A stretch of DNA of 5,499 bases from assembly GCA_937902945.1 (NCBI GenBank), contig CALEMD010000259.1, positions 1 through 5,499 on the forward strand. Direction: 5' to 3'. The stretch is from an uncultured Erysipelotrichaceae bacterium (GTDB lineage Bacteria; Bacillota_I; Bacilli_A; Erysipelotrichales; Erysipelotrichaceae). How positions within the stretch are numbered: the stretch's first letter is position 1; each line of letters begins with the position of its first letter. The position numbers were made by a program, and so were the translations under genes. Shown piece by piece: positions 1 to 5,499 of the stretch. Below the pieces are notes generated by a model. It was not told where the DNA came from. It saw only the letters and a program-made list of their open reading frames with translations, and searched no databases.

Positions 1-965
1 ATGTCAGCTACGTTGTCAGTTGTAACCTTTACATAGTCAACCCAGTAGTAAGCGTCGAGCTTCTCGCCGTTTACTGCTTTAACTGCGCAGTCAACTGCTG
101 TATGAGCCTGGTTGAGGTGGTCATTGAATACTGTTCCTGTCATTGTTCCATCAGCGATCATTGACAAAGCATCAGTCAATGCATCAACACCTAACAGATA
201 GATGTCTTTGCCTACTGTACGGCCAGCAGCTGTGATAGCCTGTGCTGCACCTAAAGCCATAGCATCGTTGTTGCAGAAGATAACTTCAACTTTGTCACCG
301 AACTTAGTCAGGTCATTGGCAGCAATTTCCTGTCCCTTAGCCTGATCCCAGTCGCCTCTCTGCATATCAAGCTGTTCTGTCTTAAGACCAGAAACTTCTT
401 CATACTGAGAGATTGAGAATTCTGTACGATACTGAGCATCAACATTCTCCGGGTCGCCCTGAATCATGACATACTGCAGAGTTCCGTCACCGTTCAGATC
501 GCCCTTGTCAGCCAGATCTGCAACGATTTCGCCCTGGAATTTGCCAGACTGTCTAGCATCTGCACCTACATAAGTGTACATGCCCTGATAATCTGTTCCG
601 TCATATGCTTTCATGTCTTCTTCACTTGGTTCACGGTTGATGATCAGAACATCATAGTCCTGAGCGATGAAGTTGTCGATCTGGTTTGTCTGTTCAGCCT
701 GATCGCCCTTGCCATCCTGAATTGTAACATTATAAGTATTGCCATCCTTCAATGTTCCAAAATAATTTTCGATCTCGTTGCGGTACAGAGTCATGAAGTT
801 ATCATCGAACTTATAGATGGAAACACCGACTTTAACTTCTTTTCCTGTAGCTGCTTCTGTTGTAGCCTCTGCTGGAGCTGTTGTAGTAGTTGTAGCTGTT
901 GATGTGGAGCTGCAGCCTGTCAATAACATTGCACTGACTGCCAATAATGATAAGAACTTTTTCAT
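1..965 (-). CDS. mglB: Galactose/glucose ABC transporter substrate-binding lipoprotein MglB (3' end outside window; internal in-frame gap)
   Basis: Extracytoplasmic receptor that binds D-galactose/D-glucose and delivers it to the Mgl ABC importer. The 321 visible residues start with a lipoprotein signal peptide: MKKF, a hydrophobic stretch and lipobox LLTGC with lipidated Cys18. A Thr/Ala-rich linker follows to about residue 41, then the periplasmic-binding fold. Against E. coli MglB I recognise the sugar contacts Asp55 and Phe57 (YKFDDNF), Asp176, Arg180, Trp206, Asn232/233 (CNND), Asp261 (GVDAL) and Asn281 (FND). The usual His152 position is Asn174. The calcium loop is intact (Asp156, Asn158, Asp160, Gln164, with Glu227). 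Oddity: after Asn110 the protein jumps straight to REPSEED, omitting about 25 family residues. Start chosen at 965 because GGGAGGA lies four bases upstream. An in-frame ATG at 977 has a weaker AAAGG before it. The reading frame runs off the left edge near the expected C-terminus; mglA/mglC presumably follow. Confidence 0.93.
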   Translation of the reverse strand, partial: MKKFLSLLAVSAMLLTGCSSTSTATTTTTAPAEATTEAATGKEVKVGVSIYKFDDNFMTLYRNEIENYFGTLKDGNTYNVTIQDGKGDQAEQTNQIDNFIAQDYDVLIINREPSEEDMKAYDGTDYQGMYTYVGADARQSGKFQGEIVADLADKGDLNGDGTLQYVMIQGDPENVDAQYRTEFSISQYEEVSGLKTEQLDMQRGDWDQAKGQEIAANDLTKFGDKVEVIFCNNDAMALGAAQAITAAGRTVGKDIYLLGVDALTDALSMIADGTMTGTVFNDHLNQAHTAVDCAVKAVNGEKLDAYYWVDYVKVTTDNVAD

Positions 966-975
966 TTTTCCTCCC

Positions 976-995
976 ATACACACCTTTCTGTGTAT
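976..995 (-). repeat. Perfect inverted repeat in the mglB leader
   Basis: ATACACA and TGTGTAT arms of 7 bp are separated by 6 bases. With the predicted start near 997, the repeat would form a hairpin at the extreme 5' end of the mglB mRNA, directly before the Shine-Dalgarno (969-975). The DNA also overlaps the operator at 991-1005, so it could instead be part of an extended protein-binding site. The symmetry is plain in the sequence; its role is inferred. Confidence 0.6.
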
Positions 996-1005
996 ACGCT
1001 TACAT
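991..1005 (-). promoter_or_regulatory. LacI-family operator / cre-type site at the mglB start point
   Basis: Read on the minus strand the site is ATGTAAGCGTATACA. It fits every fixed position of the B. subtilis cre consensus WTGNAANCGNWNNCW and is an imperfect palindrome with the central CpG typical of LacI-family operators. It overlaps the last bases of the -10 and the predicted start site, a position expected to block transcription. Candidate binders are CcpA (carbon catabolite repression) and the divergently encoded LacI-family regulator. The related palindrome before galM favours the local regulator, but both may act. Confidence 0.7.
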
Positions 1006-1032
1006 TTTAGGCTAGGGGGTACCCAGTGTCAA
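1004..1032 (-). promoter_or_regulatory. Sigma-A promoter of mglB
   Basis: On the minus strand, TTGACA (1032-1027) is followed after exactly 17 bases by TAAAAT (1009-1004): a perfect -35 and a one-mismatch -10 at optimal spacing. Transcription would start near 997, giving a leader of about 32 bases before the ATG. The spacer holds the 8-bp palindrome GGGTACCC (1017-1024), to which I assign no role. Such a strong promoter suits an abundant binding protein held in check by the overlapping operator. Confidence 0.85.
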
Positions 1033-1096
1033 CCAACTAAAACTATTGGTATTCCATGAAATATGTATTATTCTTGTTGCATAGTGAGGTGCTTTT

Positions 1097-2110
1097 ATGA
1101 TAACGCTGCAGAATATCGCAGACAGAACCGGCTACTCCATATCCCTTATCTCGCGGGTTCTGAATGGCGATCCCAACCTGAATATCCCCTCTTCAACAAA
1201 GGACAGAATCATTTCTGTATCGCAGGAACTTGGCTATGCAAGACGTCCTTTCAAGCGCAAGCATCACTATCATCGCAGCAAAATCGTCATTGTTCATTGG
1301 TATACCGCTGCTAAAGAAATGGCTGACCCGTATTACGTATCCATCCGTATTGGAGCGGAAGATTACCTTCTCGCAAAAAACTGTGAAATCATCCGCATCT
1401 ATCAGGATCAGATGAATATCGATATTCTGCTCAAAGACATAGATGACATTGATGGAATCATCGGCATTGGAAAATTCTCTTATTCAGAGATCAATCATCT
1501 GCGCAAATACAGTGACAACATTATCTTTGTTGATATGTATACGAAGGAGCTTTTCGTAAACTGCATCCGTGTTGACTTTGATGACGCTCTGCATAAATCC
1601 ATTGATTATTTATCCCAGTGCGGGCATACAACGGTTGGCTACCTTGGCGGAGTTGAGCATACATCAGATGGCATTGAATATCCGAATCTGCGCCTTGAGG
1701 CTTTCAAGAAATACTGTCAGGCATACAAAATCCAATATGAAAACTGGATCTTCCTTGAAGACTTTACTCCGGATTCCGGCTATGCAATGATTCAGCAGCT
1801 TCTGAAGATGAGAAAGCTGCCAAGTGCATTGTTCTGTGCCAGCGATCAGATTGCGTTAGGTGCACTTACCTGTCTGCATGAACACGGCGTCAAAGTACCG
1901 GAAGAAATATCACTTATCGGTTTCAATAATGACAATGCCAGTACCTTCTCTTCACCCGCTCTTACAACAATCAATGCCCACACATTCTCCATGGGCTTTC
2001 TTGCGGCCACATTTGTCACCGATGTATTCCCTGCCCGCCGTCTGAACCCAATCTGCATCATTCAGTCTACGGATCTCATTATCCGCGGCACTGTTCTGAA
2101 GAAGCAGTAA
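1097..2110 (+). CDS. LacI/GalR-family transcriptional regulator, probably of the galactose genes
   Basis: A 337-residue cytoplasmic DNA-binding protein, normal length for the family. Residues 3-22 form the LacI helix-turn-helix (ITLQNIADRTGYSISLISRV), followed by LNGDPNLNI, as in the Firmicutes GalR/EbgR/MsmR branch. The periplasmic-binding-like effector domain begins near residue 62 and carries the DPYYVSIRIGAE segment of that branch, CASDQIALGAL (247-257) and ISLIGFNND plus SSPALTTI (271-292), with IIRGT near the end. The linker at 46-60 is rich in Arg/Lys/His and lacks the canonical PN.AA..L hinge motif. The ATG is preceded by GTGAGGTG (1084-1091) at good spacing. The gene diverges from mglB and converges on galK, and GTAAGCG operators lie before both galactose units, so a galactose-responsive repressor is inferred. 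The effector sugar is not proven. I see no convincing -35/-10 in 1033-1096 and no terminator of its own. Confidence 0.93.
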   Translation: MITLQNIADRTGYSISLISRVLNGDPNLNIPSSTKDRIISVSQELGYARRPFKRKHHYHRSKIVIVHWYTAAKEMADPYYVSIRIGAEDYLLAKNCEIIRIYQDQMNIDILLKDIDDIDGIIGIGKFSYSEINHLRKYSDNIIFVDMYTKELFVNCIRVDFDDALHKSIDYLSQCGHTTVGYLGGVEHTSDGIEYPNLRLEAFKKYCQAYKIQYENWIFLEDFTPDSGYAMIQQLLKMRKLPSALFCASDQIALGALTCLHEHGVKVPEEISLIGFNNDNASTFSSPALTTINAHTFSMGFLAATFVTDVFPARRLNPICIIQSTDLIIRGTVLKKQ

Positions 2111-2130
2111 AAAAGCAGCCGAAGCCGCTT
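2109..2130 (-). terminator. Rho-independent terminator of galMK with UUCG tetraloop
   Basis: On the minus strand, seven bases after the galK stop, AAGCGGC-TTCG-GCTGCTT forms a 7-bp stem with one G-U wobble. It closes a C(UUCG)G loop, an exceptionally stable tetraloop, and runs into six T's. The plus-strand version has an A-C mismatch, a CGAA loop and no U-run, so it ends galK and not the regulator gene. The T-run overlaps the stop codon of the regulator gene. Confidence 0.88.
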
Positions 2131-2136
2131 ATCGAA

Positions 2137-3408
2137 CTATACGATCTGATATCCGCCGACCGGTCTTATCGACAGTACGAAGCAGGCATCCTCACCATAG
2201 ACGCTGCAAAGCGTCTTTTTATATGCATCCAGAAGATCGTGCGGGACAAATGCCTGTATGGTTCCTGCTAAGCCTCCGCCGTGGACTCTCCATGCCCCTC
2301 TGCCTTTCAGTATCTGTTCTGAAAGAGCCAATGCCAGTGATAGATTCTGTGTCTTGTAATCTTTTGGTAGATAGACATTCTGCAGATACATATAGGAAGA
2401 ATATCCAGAGGCAATGATTGTCTTCTTAAACGTTTCAATATCATCTTTCTTCAAGGCACTGACGGCTGCATCAACACGCTCTACTTCATTGAAATAATGT
2501 ATGGCTCTGAGCATGGCTCTGTCTGAGCACTGTTCGCGTATCTTCTTCAGATTCTGCATGAACTCTTCCATGGTGCATTGCGAAAGCACCTCTTTGCCAA
2601 GAGCATGAGCTACTTCTTTCATTTCTTTTGGCATCAGTCCGTATTCATCAGAAAGATCTGCGTGATCTCCCTTCGTGTTGACCAATACGACATTCAATCC
2701 GCTGTTCGCAAAATCAAAGTGAATCTTTTCTACTTTCGGATTTTCTCTGTCCTTGAAATCAATTGTTATGAATCCGCCCAGGGAACAAGCCATCTGGTCC
2801 AGCAGACCGCAGGGTTTCATGAAATATGCATTCTCAGCATACTGCCCGATCTTTGCGATTTCGATTGGGTCTATCTTCCCGTCGTTGTACAGATCAGACA
2901 GTATTGTTCCAATCAGCACCTCAAATGCAGCAGAAGATGATATGCCGGATCCGGGAAGCACTTCTGAATCACTCAGTGCCCGGAAGCCGCCCGTCTTATA
3001 GCCGCGGGAGGCGAATGCTGCCAATGTTCCGCGGATCAATGCTTCTGATGTAAACTTCTCTTCCGGATGAATATTGAGATCATCTATCTTTACCGGCGCA
3101 ACCTTGAAGCCTTCAGAAATATACTCCACTTCATCACTGCACTTAACAGCAACTGCAGATATATCCATATTCACCGAAGCCGCAAGAACCTTGCCAAGCT
3201 GATGATCAGTATGATTGCCGCATACTTCTGTGCGGCCTGGAGCTGTAATGATATACGCTTCCTGATCACCGAATGCACTCAGCGCTTTTTTCAGAAGTGC
3301 ATCATATCTTTCTTTCTGTCCTGCAATATCTTTAGAGCAGGTAATATACCGCAGTTTCTCATCCAGCTCATTGCCAGCAAGAATTGTTCTGATCTCTGAG
3401 ATCTTCAT
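2137..3408 (-). CDS. galK: Galactokinase, divergent Firmicutes type
   Basis: Cytoplasmic GHMP-family kinase that phosphorylates alpha-D-galactose at C1 with ATP, the entry step of the Leloir pathway. The 423 residues carry an N-terminal extension of about 50 residues before the galactokinase signature, here APGRTEVCGNHTDHQ (56-70). Arg59, His66 and Asp68 of the sugar site are kept, but the usual Glu of GEHTDY is Asn65. The phosphate-binding GHMP motif LPGSGISSSAAFE lies at 151-163. The catalytic Asp is Asp204 in CGLLDQ, and the C-terminal motif is HGGGLAGTIQAF (376-387). ATG at 3408 follows the galM stop by three bases, and its Shine-Dalgarno AAGGGGAG (3419-3426) lies inside the last galM codons, so the two are co-transcribed and probably translationally coupled. 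The GNHTDHQ variant is, as far as I recall, a known galactokinase subfamily, so sugar specificity beyond galactose cannot be excluded. Confidence 0.93.
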   Translation of the reverse strand: MKISEIRTILAGNELDEKLRYITCSKDIAGQKERYDALLKKALSAFGDQEAYIITAPGRTEVCGNHTDHQLGKVLAASVNMDISAVAVKCSDEVEYISEGFKVAPVKIDDLNIHPEEKFTSEALIRGTLAAFASRGYKTGGFRALSDSEVLPGSGISSSAAFEVLIGTILSDLYNDGKIDPIEIAKIGQYAENAYFMKPCGLLDQMACSLGGFITIDFKDRENPKVEKIHFDFANSGLNVVLVNTKGDHADLSDEYGLMPKEMKEVAHALGKEVLSQCTMEEFMQNLKKIREQCSDRAMLRAIHYFNEVERVDAAVSALKKDDIETFKKTIIASGYSSYMYLQNVYLPKDYKTQNLSLALALSEQILKGRGAWRVHGGGLAGTIQAFVPHDLLDAYKKTLCSVYGEDACFVLSIRPVGGYQIV

Positions 3409-3411
3409 AAT

Positions 3412-4413
3412 CTATTTTCTCCCCTTGAACGTATATGACGTCATATGACTGCATTTCTGATTTTTTCTGAGAATCGGTTTCTCTTGAGAATCATAGTTGA
3501 TCGCATTCGGATAGTACTGTGTTTCAAAGCATACCGCCGAACGGGCTGGATAGATCATACCGCCTTTTCCGGCCTCGCGATTCAGAAAGTTTGCAGTATA
3601 CAGATGAAAACCCGGAAGATCAGAAGAAACTGTCATCTCAAGATTTTCTGTTCTGTACTGCGCCATGACTCTGAAGCCTTCCCCGTCTGCAAGAAAATGA
3701 TGATCATACCCATGTGCATTCTTCAGCTGCTCATGGTCCATTCCAATATCTCTGCCGATTGTCTTGAATTCTGTAAAATCAAATGGCGTTCCCTGCACCT
3801 CTTCTGTCTCATCCAGTGTCAGTCCATCTGCATCAACATGTGCATATCTAGAAGCATGCAGTTTCAGTTCATGGTTAAGAACACTGTCACTGTGATCAAG
3901 ATTGAAGAAGCTGTGGTTGGTCACACTCAGCAGTGTATCCTGATCACTGATTCCGCTGAAGCTGAACTTCAATCCATCCTCAAGCAATTCATAGATCACT
4001 TCCAGATGCAGATTGCCAGGATACCCCTGATCATTATCCGGACTGATCAGAGTCATGATCAGTCTGTTTTCTTCTTCTTTGACTGCAAAGATTCTCTTAT
4101 CAAATCCTTCAATTCCTCCATGCAGTGCATTTCCATTGTTGTTTATAGGTATCTGGTACGTATTTCCATTGAGAACAAAGCGTCCTTTTCCAATTCTGTT
4201 GCAGGTACGTCCAATGCACGCACCCATGTAAGGAACCTCATGTATGTAACCAGATACATCATCAAACCCTTCAACGACATCGACATTCTGCGGCTTATAA
4301 ATCAAATAAACAAGAGTTGCTCCATAGTCTGTTACAGAGGCTTTGACTGTCTCGTTTTCTAATGTATAAAGATGGCAATCCTGTCCACTGTCTGTTCTGC
4401 CAAATTCCTTCAT
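3412..4413 (-). CDS. galM: Aldose 1-epimerase (galactose mutarotase)
   Basis: Cytoplasmic enzyme interconverting beta- and alpha-D-galactose, so that galactokinase receives its alpha substrate. Its 333 residues are the usual length for the beta-sandwich GalM family. By comparison with Lactococcus GalM I identify Arg69 (IGRTCNRI), His98 (NALHGG), catalytic acid His167 (TNHSFFNL), Asp237 (GYDHHF) and catalytic base Glu297 (CFETQYYPNAIN), so the active site looks complete. ATG at 4413 is preceded by GGAAAGGGG five bases upstream. It is the first gene of a two-gene unit with galK, transcribed from the promoter at 4479-4487 and probably controlled by the palindrome at 4456-4471. No galT or galE is present in the window. 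The plus-strand reading frame of about 300 codons opposite galM is a shadow. Confidence 0.95.
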   Translation of the reverse strand: MKEFGRTDSGQDCHLYTLENETVKASVTDYGATLVYLIYKPQNVDVVEGFDDVSGYIHEVPYMGACIGRTCNRIGKGRFVLNGNTYQIPINNNGNALHGGIEGFDKRIFAVKEEENRLIMTLISPDNDQGYPGNLHLEVIYELLEDGLKFSFSGISDQDTLLSVTNHSFFNLDHSDSVLNHELKLHASRYAHVDADGLTLDETEEVQGTPFDFTEFKTIGRDIGMDHEQLKNAHGYDHHFLADGEGFRVMAQYRTENLEMTVSSDLPGFHLYTANFLNREAGKGGMIYPARSAVCFETQYYPNAINYDSQEKPILRKNQKCSHMTSYTFKGRK

Positions 4414-4441
4414 CTATGCCCCTTTCCGGTTTCTTTCGCTC

Positions 4442-4449
4442 CGTATACG
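4442..4449. repeat. CGTATACG palindrome in galM leader
   Basis: An 8-bp perfect palindrome lies between the operator and the galM start. GTATACG also occurs inside the mglB operator region (992-998). It might be an auxiliary regulator contact, but it is short enough to be chance. Confidence 0.25.
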
Positions 4450-4455
4450 TGCAGA

Positions 4456-4471
4456 AAGTAACCGCTTACTT
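4456..4471 (-). promoter_or_regulatory. LacI-family operator before galM
   Basis: On the minus strand, AAGTAAGCGGTTACTT is a 16-bp palindrome with a single mismatched pair beside the centre and a central CG. It shares GTAAGCG and the TAC of the right half with the mglB site (11 of 14 aligned positions), and differs from the cre consensus only at the second base. It starts immediately downstream of the -10 at 4479-4484, around the predicted start point, and so should repress galMK. Most likely ligand: the LacI-family regulator encoded at 1097-2110. Confidence 0.7.
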
Positions 4472-4478
4472 CTTTCAA

Positions 4479-4487
4479 ATCATAGCA
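4479..4487 (-). promoter_or_regulatory. Extended -10 promoter of galMK
   Basis: The minus strand reads TGCTATGAT, an extended -10 (TGn plus a TATAAT-like hexamer). No good -35 sits at 17 bases; TTGAAC occurs 20 bases upstream. The weak -35 is compatible with an extended -10. The predicted start is near 4472, directly at the operator, giving a leader of about 59 bases. The site lies between the terminator of the upstream unit and galM, where a promoter is needed. Confidence 0.6.
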
Positions 4488-4532
4488 TAACTGTATTCTG
4501 TTACGTTCAATCTTCAACGAAAAGTGCAAACG

Positions 4533-4560
4533 AAAAAAGGACAGCAGAATTCAGCTATCC
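4533..4560 (-). terminator. Rho-independent terminator of the helicase-Nudix unit
   Basis: Downstream of the Nudix stop, the minus strand has GGATAGC and GCTGTCC arms (7 bp, one U-G pair) around an 8-base loop containing GAATTC, followed by six T's. It separates this unit from galMK. The remainder of 4414-4598 holds the galM promoter, operator and leader. Confidence 0.85.
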
Positions 4561-4598
4561 TTATATAGAGTAAAAACAGGTAAAAGTTTTTCAGTGTT

Positions 4599-4994
4599 TC
4601 ATTTTTTCATCTGTTCCTTGATTTTCTGTATCACAATTCTATCTGCAGGAAGCCAATCTACACTGTCAAGTTCATCCGCTGACAGCCACCTTGCGTCCTC
4701 TGCTTCAAGCAGTGTAAGCTTTCCAGAAACAATGCTGCACCAATAGCACTGCATAGACAGATGAAAAGATGGATAATCATATTCAATGGTATCAATATAG
4801 TTTTCTACATGTATCTCTGTCTGCAGTTCTTCCTGAATCTCGCGGACCAGTGCCTGTTCCGGTGTCTCTAGAGGTTCAATCTTTCCGCCGGGAAACTCCC
4901 AGCCATCCTTGAAGTCTCCATATCCCCGCTGTACTGCAAACACTTTATTTCCGCGGCAGATCATAGCTGCCACTACCTGTATTGTTTTCATCAT
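4599..4994 (-). CDS. Nudix hydrolase, MutT-like (deoxy)nucleoside triphosphate pyrophosphohydrolase
   Basis: Small cytoplasmic hydrolase of 131 residues that would cleave nucleoside triphosphates to monophosphate plus pyrophosphate. In MutT proteins the substrate is oxidised dGTP, which prevents mutation. The Nudix box follows GWEFPGG: Gly37, Glu43 and R-E-I-Q-E-E (51-56) supply the metal-binding glutamates. The position normally Gly after EEx is Gln58, a tolerated variation. The C-terminal ARWLSADELDSVDWLPAD (101-118) matches the MutT/CTP pyrophosphohydrolase branch, so oxidised-nucleotide or general (d)NTP cleavage is likely; the exact substrate is unknown. Two ATGs compete (4994 and 4991), with GGAG (5003-5000) five or eight bases upstream; the second gives the more usual MKTIQVVAA start. 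The gene begins 18 bases after the DUF3427 stop and is the last gene of that unit. Confidence 0.92.
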   Translation of the reverse strand: MMKTIQVVAAMICRGNKVFAVQRGYGDFKDGWEFPGGKIEPLETPEQALVREIQEELQTEIHVENYIDTIEYDYPSFHLSMQCYWCSIVSGKLTLLEAEDARWLSADELDSVDWLPADRIVIQKIKEQMKK

Positions 4995-5012
4995 CGTATC
5001 TCCATCAGGATA

Positions 5013-5499
5013 CTATACCATCAGCTTATTAGTCTTCTTCATGAACTTTGCAGGTATTGGTTTATCAAGTTTCCAGATGACATTCATCGGTCTGCTACCT
5101 GTATGACTGACATATTCTGCTTTGCCAAGATATGTAAAGGCTTCGGCGGTTCCAGAAATACGATCTATCTGATATTCACGCACAAACAGCAGAATACTGC
5201 TGCCATCAGCCGCATGATTGATATATCTTTTCCCTGTTTTAGAATCTTCAGGAGTTGTGCTCTGGCTCTGCCAGTGAAATAACGTATCGTTGATCGAATA
5301 ATCACTGTACATAGTGGTTGGTGAATAGTCCTTATCTGCTTTATTCAATGTAACAAAGAATACGTCTGCCTTATGTTCAGGAAGCCATTTAACTCCCTCT
5401 CTAATGTTTCCAGGTTTCATATAATCCATAGCAACCAATATCTGATTTTTTGTATATGTACAATGCAGATCCAAAGGACAGTCAAATCCTACATCGACC
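5013..5499 (-). CDS. C-terminal part of a DUF3427 protein, probably a superfamily 2 helicase (5' end outside window)
   Basis: The frame is open to the right edge: eight more codons (VDVGFDCP) precede the TTG at 5474, so that TTG is internal and not the start. The 161 visible residues match the DUF3427 domain as I know it: LHCTYTKNQIL near the beginning, EGVKWLPEHKADVFFVTLNK, then YSPTTMYSDYSI, LFHWQSQSTTPEDS, TGKRYINH, LLFVRE, YLGKAEYVSHTGSRPM and IWKLDKPIPAKF. In known proteins this domain ends long cytoplasmic DEAD/DEAH or SNF2-type helicases, often with an N-terminal phospholipase-D-like nuclease domain; neither can be seen here. A role in DNA repair or defence is plausible but not shown. 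The Nudix gene follows 18 bases downstream, so the two are probably co-transcribed. Confidence 0.85.
   Translation of the reverse strand, partial: VDVGFDCPLDLHCTYTKNQILVAMDYMKPGNIREGVKWLPEHKADVFFVTLNKADKDYSPTTMYSDYSINDTLFHWQSQSTTPEDSKTGKRYINHAADGSSILLFVREYQIDRISGTAEAFTYLGKAEYVSHTGSRPMNVIWKLDKPIPAKFMKKTNKLMV

Noticed and set aside
1017..1024. GGGTACCC palindrome in the mglB promoter spacer, as a MerR-type operator
   Set aside because: The spacer is an optimal 17 bases, not the 19-20 typical of MerR control, and no MerR gene is nearby.
817..1059. Plus-strand frame of 80 codons across the mglB start
   Set aside because: Opposite the signal peptide and Thr/Ala linker; its Val/Ala-rich text is the complement of that repetitive linker.
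1046..1071. TTGGTA and TATTAT as the promoter of the regulator gene
   Set aside because: The hexamers are only 14 bases apart; no acceptable alternative pair was found.
3067..3399. Plus-strand frame of 110 codons opposite galK
   Set aside because: Antisense shadow of the galK N-terminal half, with no family resemblance.
3445..4362. Open plus-strand frame of 305 codons opposite galM
   Set aside because: It lies wholly antisense to a galM with complete catalytic motifs; its protein is Ile/Cys/Ser-rich with no recognisable domain and no clear ribosome site.
5013..5474. Stand-alone 153-residue protein starting at TTG 5474
   Set aside because: The frame stays open to the window edge with residues that fit the DUF3427 family before the TTG, so it is the tail of a larger protein.

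Overview
The window is an ordinary low-GC Gram-positive (Bacillota) chromosomal region. The evidence is a strong A/G-rich Shine-Dalgarno before most genes, sigma-A-type promoters, a lipobox-anchored binding protein, a cre/LacI-type operator and protein sequences of Firmicutes type. Erysipelotrichia-like gut bacteria would fit, but I cannot fix the genus from sequence alone. No RNA gene, CRISPR array, insertion sequence or phage gene is visible.

Layout. Positions 1-965 (minus) hold most of a galactose/glucose-binding lipoprotein (MglB); its C-terminus lies beyond the left edge. Positions 966-1096 form a divergent control region with a near-consensus promoter and an operator for mglB. Positions 1097-2110 (plus) encode a LacI/GalR-family repressor. 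It converges on galK (3408-2137, minus), and a UUCG-loop terminator for galK sits in the 26-base gap. Upstream of galK, three bases away, is galM (4413-3412, minus). The 185-base gap 4414-4598 carries a terminator for the upstream unit, then a galM promoter and an operator that resembles the mglB one. Positions 4994-4599 (minus) encode a small MutT-like Nudix hydrolase. Positions 5499-5013 (minus) are the C-terminal DUF3427 part of what is probably a large helicase.

How it works together. MglB would capture galactose outside the cell and feed an ABC transporter (mglA/mglC expected to the left, not seen). GalM interconverts the anomers and GalK phosphorylates alpha-galactose. The LacI-family regulator lies between the two galactose transcription units. 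Each unit has a GTAAGCG-containing palindrome on or just after its predicted start point, so a two-operator local galactose regulon is the simplest model; CcpA could also bind the mglB site. The helicase-Nudix pair is a separate transcription unit, closed by its own terminator.

The most unusual point is in mglB. The reading frame is intact, but about 25 residues that the family normally has (one beta-alpha unit of the N-terminal lobe) are missing at residues 110/111, as if removed by a precise in-frame deletion or by an assembly error. No clearly new biological system is visible.
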